Part shown: positions 54,613-62,748 of the stretch, piece by piece
Layout of the letters: each line of letters starts with the position of its first letter
How positions within the stretch are numbered: position 1 is the first letter of the stretch
Source of the DNA: Pedobacter rhizosphaerae
Lineage (GTDB): Bacteria; Bacteroidota; Bacteroidia; Sphingobacteriales; Sphingobacteriaceae
Direction of reading: 5' to 3'
DNA: 64,000 bases
NCBI RefSeq assembly: GCF_900111155.1
Contig: NZ_FOGG01000011.1
Location: forward strand, 1 to 64,000
Translations under genes and position numbers: made by a program
The notes under the pieces: generated by a model
Told to the model about the DNA's origin: nothing
What the model saw: the letters and a program-made list of their open reading frames with translations, nothing else
The model's database searches: none

Positions 54613-55431
54613 ATGTATTCAGATTTAAAGAAATTAATTGAAGCCGCTTGGGAAGACAGAAGTCTTTTGAAATATAGCAACTATTGTGAAGCCATCGAAG
54701 CCGTAATTATGGGCTTAGATAAAGGTGAAATCCGTGTTGCAGAACCTGTTCTAAACTCTTGGGGCATTAATGAGTGGGTAAAAAAAGCCGTAATCTTGTA
54801 TTTCCCAATCCGTGAGATGAAAGAAATTAAAAGCGGCCCATTTGTTTACCACGATAAAATGGATTTGAAAACCGATTATAAAGCTACAGGTGTTCGTGTA
54901 GTACCAATGGCAAGTGCACGTTACGGCTCTTTCTTAGCTAAAGGTGTTATTATGATGCCTTCTTATGTAAACATCGGTGCTTATGTAGATGAAGGTACAA
55001 TGGTTGATACCTGGGCTACTGTAGGATCATGTGCACAAATTGGAAAACGTGTTCACTTAAGCGGTGGTGTTGGTATTGGTGGTGTATTAGAGCCTGTTCA
55101 AGCTGCTCCCGTAATTATTGAAGATGATGCTTTCCTGGGTTCGAGAGCTATTGTTGTGGAAGGGGTTAAAGTAGAAAGAGAAGCGGTATTAGGGGCAAAC
55201 GTAGTTTTAACAGCATCAACAAAAATTATTGATGTAACTGGTCCTACACCAGTAGAATATAAAGGAATTGTTCCTGCACGTTCGGTAGTGATCCCTGGAA
55301 GCTATACTAAGAAATTCCCTGCTGGAGATTTCCAGGTTCCATGTGCTTTAATTATTGGCAAACGTAAAGAAAGTACAGATAAGAAAACTTCCCTTAACGA
55401 CGCGTTGAGAGAAAATAACGTAGCGGTGTAA
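54613..55431 (+). CDS. dapD: Tetrahydrodipicolinate N-succinyltransferase
   Basis: A 272-residue enzyme of lysine and diaminopimelate synthesis that succinylates tetrahydrodipicolinate using succinyl-CoA. The hexapeptide repeats of a left-handed beta helix are seen in MPSYVNIGAYVDEGTMVDTW and GVGIGGVLEPVQAAPVIIED; DDAFLGSRAIVVEGV follows. It uses the acyl branch that retains DapE and DapF steps. A nested hairpin begins 20 bases after its stop. Confidence 0.95.
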   Translation: MYSDLKKLIEAAWEDRSLLKYSNYCEAIEAVIMGLDKGEIRVAEPVLNSWGINEWVKKAVILYFPIREMKEIKSGPFVYHDKMDLKTDYKATGVRVVPMASARYGSFLAKGVIMMPSYVNIGAYVDEGTMVDTWATVGSCAQIGKRVHLSGGVGIGGVLEPVQAAPVIIEDDAFLGSRAIVVEGVKVEREAVLGANVVLTASTKIIDVTGPTPVEYKGIVPARSVVIPGSYTKKFPAGDFQVPCALIIGKRKESTDKKTSLNDALRENNVAV

Positions 55432-55451
55432 GCTAAAAGAATAAAAATTTG

Positions 55452-55528
55452 AAAGCTGAAAGCATAGATCATACTGATAAAGTCGAAAGTACCGAGCTTG
55501 AAAAATCAAGCTCGATGCTTTCAGCTTT
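55452..55528. repeat. Nested inverted repeat at the glycosyltransferase start
   Basis: Outer arms of 14 bp, AAAGCTGAAAGCAT at 55452-55465 and ATGCTTTCAGCTTT at 55515-55528, match perfectly. Inner arms GAGCTTGA at 55494-55501 and TCAAGCTC at 55506-55513 also match perfectly. The right outer arm contains the first three codons of the next gene. It may act as the dapD terminator and as a translation control, or be an inserted hairpin element. Confidence 0.85.
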
Positions 55529-56657
55529 TAGCTTTAAAATCGGATTCGACGGCAAACGAGCAGCCAATAACCTAACCGGATTGGGTAATTATAGCAGATT
55601 CTTAATTGGACAGGTAGCAACGCGTTTCCCCGAAAATGAATATTTCATTTATACGCCAAAAGTCAAATCGGCCAGGCAAATCGACTCTTTTCTTGAAAAC
55701 GATCAGCTGAAATTAAAGCTCCCCATTACCGGAGGATTTCTATGGCGGAGTTTCGGCATATTGAAAGATATGGCCATGGATGGCATACAGCTTTATCATG
55801 GGCTGAGCCACGAGATTCCTTTTGCTATTCAACATACCACCATCAAATCTGTAGTTACCATACACGATTTAATCTTCCTGCGTTTTCCGCGATATTACAA
55901 ACTTATTGACCGGAAATTTTATCACATCAAAAGTAAGGCTGCATGTAAAAATGCAGATAAAATTATCGCTATCAGCGAGAAGACAAAGCAAGATATTATT
56001 TCCTATTTTGGTACCGATCCGGATAAAATTGAAGTGATTTACCAAAGTTGCGACGACAGTTTCAAAACAGCCTTTGAAGCCGAACGGTTAAGTAAAATTC
56101 GTCACCGCTATAAACTGCCCGAACAATACATTTTAAATGTAGGCACTATTGAGGAGCGCAAGAACCTTAAGCTTTTAGTTACGGCATTAAAAAATGTACC
56201 CACAGATTATAAATTGGTTGTTATTGGCAAACCCACCCCATATTATAAGACGGTAGAAAAAGAGATTGAGCAATTAAATTTAAAGGATAGAATTATTTTC
56301 TTAAAAAATATCCCCTTTGCAGATCTTCCCGGTATCTATCAAATGGCCAAATTATTTGTTTACCCCTCATTTTACGAAGGCTTTGGCATTCCTGTTATCG
56401 AAGCTTTATATTCTCAGGTTCCAGTAATCGCGGCTACAGGATCTTGTCTGGAAGAAGCTGGTGGCCCAAATAGCCTCTACGTACACCCCGAAGATGCCGA
56501 AGAATTATCTATTGCCATCAATGACGTTTTAAGTTCGCCTGCAAAGCAAAAAGAGATGAAAGCAAAAGGGCTGGAATTTGTTCAAAAATTCAACAGCCCT
56601 TTGGTTACTGATCAGTTAATGAATTGTTATCTACAATTATTAAAACCAATCGCTTAA
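55515..56657 (+). CDS. Glycosyltransferase family 1/4 (GT4-type)
   Basis: A 380-residue glycosyltransferase of the GT-B fold. IGFDGKRAANNLTGLGNYSR is the usual N-terminal start; HDLIFLRFP and LNVGTIEERKNLKLLV lie in the linker and C-terminal domain, and FYEGFGIPVIEALYSQVPVIA carries the nucleotide-sugar binding Glu pair. The sugar donor and acceptor are unknown. The open frame reaches a TTG at 55449, within the hairpin; relatives begin at or near KIGFD. The ATG at 55515 lies in the right arm. Its stop abuts the stop of the convergent DUF4136 gene. Confidence 0.85.
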   Translation: MLSAFSFKIGFDGKRAANNLTGLGNYSRFLIGQVATRFPENEYFIYTPKVKSARQIDSFLENDQLKLKLPITGGFLWRSFGILKDMAMDGIQLYHGLSHEIPFAIQHTTIKSVVTIHDLIFLRFPRYYKLIDRKFYHIKSKAACKNADKIIAISEKTKQDIISYFGTDPDKIEVIYQSCDDSFKTAFEAERLSKIRHRYKLPEQYILNVGTIEERKNLKLLVTALKNVPTDYKLVVIGKPTPYYKTVEKEIEQLNLKDRIIFLKNIPFADLPGIYQMAKLFVYPSFYEGFGIPVIEALYSQVPVIAATGSCLEEAGGPNSLYVHPEDAEELSIAINDVLSSPAKQKEMKAKGLEFVQKFNSPLVTDQLMNCYLQLLKPIA

Positions 56658-57200
56658 TTATTTTGGTGGATATTGTGCAAGAATCTCTTTAACTCCGCTT
56701 TGTACACGTTCTTCTCTTTTGCTCATATTATCTAAGTTGAAGCCACTTCCTCTTCCGTGCCAGATTAATATTTTTTGCTTAGGATCTAGAAAGTCGATAA
56801 TGATGGTGCCTTCCATGTATTGATCCACGCTGTTCATACTTGGCCCCCAGAAAGGAGATCTCCAACCCCAGCCCCAGCCGCCCCAGCCATAATAACCAGG
56901 TCCGTAATTATAAACATCAACTCTTTCTCTCGCTACAACGACCAGGTTTACCAGTAAATCGGGCTTGGCAGCTTTAGTAAATCCTTTGGCATTCATTTCG
57001 GCTTCAATGGCTGAAAGCATACGCCTTTTGTCCAGGTTATTTAATTTTACCCTCGCAATTCCCTTATCGTAGAAGTTATAAGTTTTATAACCTGTGAAGT
57101 CAATTTTCTTGTCGTAATCAGACGATGTCCGTAATGTGGTACATGCAGTTAATGTCATTACAACTGCAATGAGCATTAACAATTTGTGAGCTGTTTTCAT
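56658..57200 (-). CDS. DUF4136 domain-containing lipoprotein
   Basis: A 180-residue protein. The signal ends in TLTACTT, with Cys as the lipidation site. SSDYDKKIDFTGYKTYNFYD is the DUF4136 start, followed by a helix and a Tyr/Gly/Trp-rich segment (YYGWGGWGWGW). DUF4136 lipoproteins are of unknown function. The stop codon is immediately next to that of the convergent glycosyltransferase gene, with no intervening base. Confidence 0.85.
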   Translation of the reverse strand: MKTAHKLLMLIAVVMTLTACTTLRTSSDYDKKIDFTGYKTYNFYDKGIARVKLNNLDKRRMLSAIEAEMNAKGFTKAAKPDLLVNLVVVARERVDVYNYGPGYYGWGGWGWGWRSPFWGPSMNSVDQYMEGTIIIDFLDPKQKILIWHGRGSGFNLDNMSKREERVQSGVKEILAQYPPK

Positions 57201-57339
57201 TATGTGTAATTTATATTTTAATAACCTAAATAAATATACTTATTTCTTTGTTAAAAAACGATTGGTATTCGCCATTTGTTTCATCTTAATACCTTTATTA
57301 CAATGGATTAACCATTTTTAACATTTGAACTTAAAAAAT

Positions 57340-57347
57340 TAACTTTG
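57340..57347 (+). promoter_or_regulatory. -7 box TAACTTTG, three bases from tsaC ATG
   Basis: TAnnTTTG match ending three bases before the ATG at 57351. The in-frame TTG at 57345 lies inside the box. The message should be leaderless. Confidence 0.55.
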
Positions 57348-57350
57348 TAC

Positions 57351-57917
57351 ATGCTTAAAGAAGAAATAAACAAGGCTTTGGAAGTGCTGAAATCGGGCGG
57401 GGTAATCCTCTATCCTACCGATACCATTTGGGGCTTAGGCTGTGATGCTACCAATGCCGCAGCGGTAGACAAATTACTTAAAATCAAGAATCGCCCTGCT
57501 GAAAAAAGCCTGATTGTATTGCTCGACACGGATAATAAACTGCAAAGTTACGTTACGGAAATTCCAGATGTTGCTTATGATTTAATTGAGTATGCAGAGA
57601 ACCCGTTAACCGTGATCTTTTCCAATGCCAAAAACCTAGCTCCTAATGTCATTAATGCCGATGGAAGTGTAGGTATCAGAGTAGTAAAGCATGATTTCTG
57701 TACACCGCTGATTCAACGATTCAGAAGCCCCATTGTTTCCACTTCTGCGAACCTTAGTGGAGCACCATCTCCTAAGAATTTCGATGATATCGACCCGCAG
57801 ATTGTTGATCAGGTAGATTATGTGGTCGATTTTGAACAGGAAAATCAAAGCAATAAAAAACCTTCAACCATAATTAAATTAGGGCCGTCAGGTCAATTTG
57901 AGTTTATTAGGAAGTAA
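57351..57917 (+). CDS. tsaC: L-threonylcarbamoyladenylate synthase
   Basis: A 188-residue Sua5/YciO/YrdC domain protein that makes threonylcarbamoyl-AMP for the t6A modification of tRNAs. GGVILYPTDTIWGLGCDA is the substrate strand, KIKNRPAEKSLIVL the K-x-R region and STSANLSGAPSPKNF the S-x-N region. The Sua5 C-terminal domain is absent, so it is TsaC-like. The gene has its own promoter word. The cca gene follows on the same strand after 137 bases. Confidence 0.92.
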   Translation: MLKEEINKALEVLKSGGVILYPTDTIWGLGCDATNAAAVDKLLKIKNRPAEKSLIVLLDTDNKLQSYVTEIPDVAYDLIEYAENPLTVIFSNAKNLAPNVINADGSVGIRVVKHDFCTPLIQRFRSPIVSTSANLSGAPSPKNFDDIDPQIVDQVDYVVDFEQENQSNKKPSTIIKLGPSGQFEFIRK

Positions 57918-58054
57918 TTTTATTACTTTTGCATAAAGTTTAAACCTGGCTGATCAGCTCAAATTTATTTTTGGGTTGCTACGCTAAAAGATGCCAACCT
58001 GCAACCAGGCTAAGGCACACCTTAATATATTTCGGTTGGACTACTCCAGAAATC

Positions 58055-59464
58055 ATGCAGCAACACTTACAAAATCCGATATTCAAAACGCTGTCTGCTA
58101 TTGCAGATAAGAATAACACCGAAGCTTATGTTATTGGTGGTTTTGTACGCGATTTATTTTTAAATAGACCTTCAAAGGATATTGATGTGGTGGTAATTGG
58201 TAGTGGAATCAATTATGCGGAAGCAGTGGGTAAAAAGTTAAACACCAAAGTTGCTATCTTTAAAAACTTCGGAACAGCAAATCTAAAACACCAGGATTTA
58301 GAGGTCGAATTTGTAGGGGCAAGAAAAGAATCTTACCGTTCTGATTCGAGAAAACCAATTGTGGAGGATGGTAGCCTGGCTGATGACCAGATGAGAAGAG
58401 ACTTTACCATAAATGCATTGGCAATCAATTTAAATGCACAAAATTTTGGCGAACTTCTCGACCCTTTTGATGGTGTAAAAGATTTGGAAAACAAGCTAAT
58501 CCGTACCCCACTAGATCCGGAGATAACTTTTTCGGATGATCCACTCAGGATGATGAGGGCTATCCGTTTTGCCACACAACTGAATTTTAACATCGACGAG
58601 CAGGCAATTAATGCCATCAAATCTCAAAAACAGCGCATCAGCATTGTTTCTAAAGAAAGGATTACGGATGAGATGAATAAAATTATTCTCTCTCCAAAAC
58701 CATCCATTGGCTTTAAACATCTTTTCGATACTGGCCTTCTGCAATTAATTTTCCCTCAAATGGCACAACTTTATGGCGTTGATGTGATTAAGGGAAAAGG
58801 TCATAAAGATAACTTCTACCATACCTTAGAAGTACTTGATAATATTTGTGAACACACAGATGATCTGTGGTTACGATGGGCTGCCATTTTACATGATATT
58901 GCCAAACCAGCCACCAAACGCTTTGAAGAGGGGCACGGCTGGACATTTCATGGCCATGAGGACAAAGGTGCCCGAATGGTGCCGAAAATTTTTGCCCAGC
59001 TGAAGCTACCCTTAAACGAAAAAATGAAGTTTGTGCAAAAACTGGTACAGCTTCACCTGCGCCCTATTGTTCTGGCTCAGGATGTAGTTACCGATTCGGC
59101 TGTTCGCAGACTACTTTTTGATGCCGGAGAAGAAATTGAGTCGCTCATGATGCTTTGTAATGCAGATGTGACGACGAAAAACGAATACAAAAAGACGAAG
59201 TACAGAAACAACTTTGAACTCGTAAAGCAGAAATTAAAAGATGTAGAGGAGCGGGATAAAATCCGTAACTGGCAACCTCCCATTACAGGAAATGACATTA
59301 TGGAAACTTTTGGATTAGCTGCGGGAAGAGAAGTAGGCTTGATTAAAAATGCCATTCGGGAAGCTATTTTAGAAGGGGAAATAACAAACGACTATAATGA
59401 AGCGTTTAATTTTATGCTCAATCAGGCAAAACAAATGGGTTTAAAACCTGTTAATAAAAATTAA
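58055..59464 (+). CDS. cca: CCA tRNA nucleotidyltransferase
   Basis: A 469-residue tRNA nucleotidyltransferase of class II. VIGGFVRDLFLNRPSKDIDV is the catalytic signature with the DxD carboxylates in KDIDVVV. The head-neck region includes RRDFTINALA and DDPLRMMRAIRF, and a C-terminal HD domain has LHDIAKPATKRF and GHEDKGARM. It adds or repairs the CCA end of tRNAs. The in-frame extension to 57971 has no family support, so the ATG at 58055 is used. tsaC lies upstream and miaA downstream, a run of tRNA genes. Confidence 0.93.
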   Translation: MQQHLQNPIFKTLSAIADKNNTEAYVIGGFVRDLFLNRPSKDIDVVVIGSGINYAEAVGKKLNTKVAIFKNFGTANLKHQDLEVEFVGARKESYRSDSRKPIVEDGSLADDQMRRDFTINALAINLNAQNFGELLDPFDGVKDLENKLIRTPLDPEITFSDDPLRMMRAIRFATQLNFNIDEQAINAIKSQKQRISIVSKERITDEMNKIILSPKPSIGFKHLFDTGLLQLIFPQMAQLYGVDVIKGKGHKDNFYHTLEVLDNICEHTDDLWLRWAAILHDIAKPATKRFEEGHGWTFHGHEDKGARMVPKIFAQLKLPLNEKMKFVQKLVQLHLRPIVLAQDVVTDSAVRRLLFDAGEEIESLMMLCNADVTTKNEYKKTKYRNNFELVKQKLKDVEERDKIRNWQPPITGNDIMETFGLAAGREVGLIKNAIREAILEGEITNDYNEAFNFMLNQAKQMGLKPVNKN

Positions 59465-59559
59465 TTCATCAGAAAACATTAATTCCGACTGCATTTGTTG
59501 CATTTGCTGTTTTGCGTTGATGTAAATTAACTTTAATTTTACGGTTCCAAAATACAAAA

Positions 59560-60210
59560 ATGGCTATTTATAAATTTAGAATTACTTTTGAAGATTTTGA
59601 TGATGTTGTAAGAGAGATCGACATTAAATCAAACCAAACCTTTGAAGACCTGCATAAGGCTATCCATAAATCTACGGGATATAATGCCGAAAAATCTTCT
59701 TCATTCTATGTAAGTACAGATAATTGGTTAAAAGGAGATGAAATAGCTTATTTGCCTACTGAGCGCAAGAAAGATCGGGTTGTATTAATGGAAAAATCCA
59801 AATTGAGCGGTTTCATTGAAGATCCTCATCAGAAATTCTATTACACTTACAATTTTGATCGCCCTTACGATTTTCACGTTGAACTGGTGAAAATTATTTT
59901 GGATGCAGATCCTAACATTGAATATCCATTTTTAGCAAAAAGTAGTGGTGAGGCACCTAAAATCATGGAACAGAACAGTCCTCAGGCTGTAGATCCGCGT
60001 GGTGCAAGTGCTACTGCAGGAGAGTTCGATTTCTTAAATGAAATGAACTTTGTACCAGAAGACACTGATGAACTGGAAGCTATGGGCGAAATGGGAATCA
60101 ATGAAAAAGAAAGGGATGATGAGGATGAAAGTGAAGAAGAGGATGAATTTGGCGATGAATTCTCTGACGACGATAATTACGATGATGATAGCCGTAGAGA
60201 CGATTATTAA
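59560..60210 (+). CDS. IS1096 TnpR/pRiA4b ORF-3-like protein
   Basis: A 216-residue protein. MAIYKFRITFEDFDDVVREI and SFYVSTDNWLKGDEIAYLP match the plasmid pRiA4b ORF-3-like fold, a family also called IS1096 passenger TnpR. No catalytic residue can be named. The last 35 residues are strongly acidic (DDEDESEEEDEFGDEF, then more Asp). No IS ends or transposase are adjacent; it lies between cca and miaA. In Bacteroidota this family appears as a normal chromosomal gene, so I do not regard it as mobile. It may bind nucleic acids or ribosomes, which is a guess. Confidence 0.75.
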   Translation: MAIYKFRITFEDFDDVVREIDIKSNQTFEDLHKAIHKSTGYNAEKSSSFYVSTDNWLKGDEIAYLPTERKKDRVVLMEKSKLSGFIEDPHQKFYYTYNFDRPYDFHVELVKIILDADPNIEYPFLAKSSGEAPKIMEQNSPQAVDPRGASATAGEFDFLNEMNFVPEDTDELEAMGEMGINEKERDDEDESEEEDEFGDEFSDDDNYDDDSRRDDY

Positions 60211-60263
60211 TTATCTTAACCCATATACCATCGGACAATAACCCGATACTTAACAACAAAATT

Positions 60264-60294
60264 AGTCAGATGAAATCCATCTGACTTTTTATTT
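60264..60294 (+). terminator. Terminator directly before miaA
   Basis: AGTCAGATG pairs perfectly with CATCTGACT around a short loop, followed by T-rich sequence. The miaA ATG begins at 60298, so the hairpin and its T run occupy the place of a leader. Confidence 0.85.
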
Positions 60295-60297
60295 TTT

Positions 60298-61212
60298 ATG
60301 CCCATGCCTTTAACAAAGACCTTAATATCAGTTGTAGGCCCTACGGCCATTGGTAAAACTGCTTTGGCTATAGAACTTGCTCAACATTTTGAAACAGAAA
60401 TTATTTCTGCAGATTCAAGGCAGTTTTTCAAAGAAATGGAAATTGGTACAGCCAAGCCTGATGCGATTGAGTTGGCAGCTGCAAAACACCATTTTATCGA
60501 CTCCCATTCGGTAACCAAGTTATTTAGTACAGGCGATTTTGAGCAGGAAGCCTTAAAAACACTGGAGCAAATCTTCGAAGCACATAACATTGCCATTATG
60601 GTGGGTGGTTCGGGCCTTTATGTAAATGCATTATTGAATGGACTAGACGAAATGCCTGAAATCGATCTGACGATCAGGGAGGAATTAAATAAAAAATTTG
60701 AAACTGAAGGGCTATCCGCTATTCAGAGTCAATTAGCGGAACTAGACCCCGAGTATTTTGCCAAAGTTGATCAAAATAATCCGCAACGCATGATAAGAGG
60801 TTTAGAAGTTTTTCTCTCTACCGGACAGAAACTCTCTTCAATGCTTTCCTCCACAAAAAAAGAAAGACCCTTCAATATCATCAAAATAGGCTTAAATACG
60901 GATAGGGCTGTTCTCTATGACCGCATTAACCGAAGAGTTGATTTGATGGTGGAAAAGGGTTTAATTGATGAAGTAAAATCACTCCTGCCCTTTCGAAACT
61001 ACAATGCGCTGAATACTGTAGGCTATAGTGAGATTTTCGATTATCTTGATGGAAAAGTTAAATTGCAAGATGCCATAGCTGCAGTAAAACAAAATACCCG
61101 TCGTTTTGCCAAACGACAATTAACGTGGTTTAGGCGAGATGAGGAAATTACCTGGTTCGAGCCTAATGATCTACAGAATGTAATTGCTTATATCAGGGAA
61201 AGACTTAAATAA
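60298..61212 (+). CDS. miaA: tRNA dimethylallyltransferase
   Basis: A 304-residue enzyme that adds an isopentenyl group to A37 of tRNAs reading codons that start with U. VVGPTAIGKTALA is the P-loop; SADSRQFFKEMEIGTAKPD is the typical Asp/Ser/Gln region and DQNNPQRMIRGLEVF the conserved Arg segment; NALNTVGYSEIFDYL is the C-terminal hallmark. ATGs at 60298 and 60304 are both possible starts. The gene starts within the tail of an upstream terminator, so its promoter position is unclear. Confidence 0.93.
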   Translation: MPMPLTKTLISVVGPTAIGKTALAIELAQHFETEIISADSRQFFKEMEIGTAKPDAIELAAAKHHFIDSHSVTKLFSTGDFEQEALKTLEQIFEAHNIAIMVGGSGLYVNALLNGLDEMPEIDLTIREELNKKFETEGLSAIQSQLAELDPEYFAKVDQNNPQRMIRGLEVFLSTGQKLSSMLSSTKKERPFNIIKIGLNTDRAVLYDRINRRVDLMVEKGLIDEVKSLLPFRNYNALNTVGYSEIFDYLDGKVKLQDAIAAVKQNTRRFAKRQLTWFRRDEEITWFEPNDLQNVIAYIRERLK

Positions 61213-61239
61213 AAGGATGTATACTCACTTTGAGCTTGC

Positions 61240-61335
61240 GGAAACGCCTGCAATGCTATTAACTTAAGCTAAATGCTGTCAGTCTGACAATCCATTTTAG
61301 TTTTCTCCTTAAGTTAAAAACATTGGAAACGCCTG
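61240..61335. repeat. Nested palindromic element, copy 2 (shorter)
   Basis: The core 61251-61325 has the same outer arms as copy 1, CAATGCTATTAACTTAAG at 61251-61268 with a degenerate reverse complement at 61308-61325. Inside is only the right half of the inner repeat (ACAATCCATTTTAGTTTTC); the left half is missing. GGAAACGCCTG is repeated exactly on both sides, at 61240-61250 and 61325-61335. The rest of the 61213-61446 gap has no gene. Confidence 0.7.
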
Positions 61336-61446
61336 AGATGTAAAATTTCAATAATGAGAAGTTAAGATAAACTAAGGCAAATCTTAATTCCCTTAACTTC
61401 TCAATTTTAGAGCTATTTTAAATAGAAATACAACTATTAATTTCTA

Positions 61447-62736
61447 TTAATTTGGAAATTTAACGCCCCTGTATTGCGTAATATCAATATTGGGAACAGT
61501 TGAAGCGTATGTAGCATTAATCGCATCTATAAACACATTGGCAATTACGGCATTTCCGCGTGGTGTAAGGTGTATACCATCCAAAGAGAACGCTCCACCT
61601 GTAATAAAGGCAGAATTAATCCCCACCCCTTGTATCATGACACCGGTTTTGACCTGATTAAAGTAAGCATATGTATCTGCAATAGCTAAGCCTTTGCTCG
61701 TAGCCAACGATTTAATGGTACTGTTATAACTATTTACATAATCCTTAATCTTAGCTACCTCGTCTTTATCTAATACCCAGTTGTTGGTAATTGGATTTAA
61801 CGGGTGCAAACCATAAGGAATTCCTCCTGTAGGCACGCCAAACAATCCTTCGTTTTGGAAAGGTAACCGAATTAAATCTTCGTTGGTAGCAGCCCTAACT
61901 GCCCCTGTTCCCGTTTGGATATAAACTGCTGTTGCCGCGGGATTAATGGCTTTAGCCGCACCTAATAATGCGCTAACCGTTACTGTATTAAAATAAGGCA
62001 CCGCCGTAACGTCAGGAATAGTGCCTACAACACCTTTTTGGCCATTTGCAGTTAAGGAGTTAATTAAGTTGGAATATAACAAGGCGAAAGAGGCCTTATC
62101 AGTTAAAACAGTTGTCGGATCTGTTAGTACTGTTACCCCGCCATTTAACGCGTTTCCCAAGGCATCATTATTTCCTAACCACAAAGAAAAGAAAGTATGA
62201 TTTCGTCCTTGAACAAACTGAAAATAAGTGGTATTACCTACTTGTGCATCCGGCAATAGCCGCTCGAAATAAGGATTTAAAGCGCTGAACTGACCAGCAA
62301 AGGCCAGATCTACCCGCATCCCAGGAACGCCCAGATTTTGTACCTCTGTTGTATATTTAGTTAAATGGCCTGCAGCATCACGAAAAGCCAAGTTATTGGT
62401 TACTTTTCCAATAGTGGGTGTTCCATTCACTAAAGCAGTTAAACTGGCGTATCCCGACCCGTTAGCCTGTGCCTCGGTGAAAAACGGAGAAGTAAAACTC
62501 CCACCACCAACTGAAGCCATCTTCTCTGCCATCAAATTGGGATAGGCTACCATTTGTCCTTCTAAATACAAACCTCCATCAGCAAAACCAGAGGTTAAAG
62601 AATTTCCCACTGCAATATATTTACTGAAATTAGCAGTACCAGCGCTGGTTCCTGCAGGAGTATCAATTTCAGGCTTACAAGATGCCGCAAAAAGTAAGGT
62701 AACAGCAATAAAACTATTTAATATATATTTTTTCAT
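61447..62736 (-). CDS. SGNH/GDSL hydrolase family lipoprotein
   Basis: A 429-residue secreted hydrolase. The signal ends in LLFAASCKPE, with Cys as the lipidation site. SGNH blocks are seen: block I GNSLTSGFADGG (Ser in the nucleophile position), block III LGNNDALG (Asn) and block V SLDGIHLTPRGN (Asp and His). It is likely an esterase or lipase at the outer membrane. It is 12 bases downstream of a FadL-family gene and belongs to its transcript, which suggests a lipid-related function. Confidence 0.88.
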   Translation of the reverse strand: MKKYILNSFIAVTLLFAASCKPEIDTPAGTSAGTANFSKYIAVGNSLTSGFADGGLYLEGQMVAYPNLMAEKMASVGGGSFTSPFFTEAQANGSGYASLTALVNGTPTIGKVTNNLAFRDAAGHLTKYTTEVQNLGVPGMRVDLAFAGQFSALNPYFERLLPDAQVGNTTYFQFVQGRNHTFFSLWLGNNDALGNALNGGVTVLTDPTTVLTDKASFALLYSNLINSLTANGQKGVVGTIPDVTAVPYFNTVTVSALLGAAKAINPAATAVYIQTGTGAVRAATNEDLIRLPFQNEGLFGVPTGGIPYGLHPLNPITNNWVLDKDEVAKIKDYVNSYNSTIKSLATSKGLAIADTYAYFNQVKTGVMIQGVGINSAFITGGAFSLDGIHLTPRGNAVIANVFIDAINATYASTVPNIDITQYRGVKFPN

Positions 62737-62748
62737 AATACTTTTCCT

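Noticed and set aside
59560..60210. An active IS1096-type insertion.
   Set aside because: No transposase, terminal repeats or target duplication are seen, and the gene sits among housekeeping tRNA genes.
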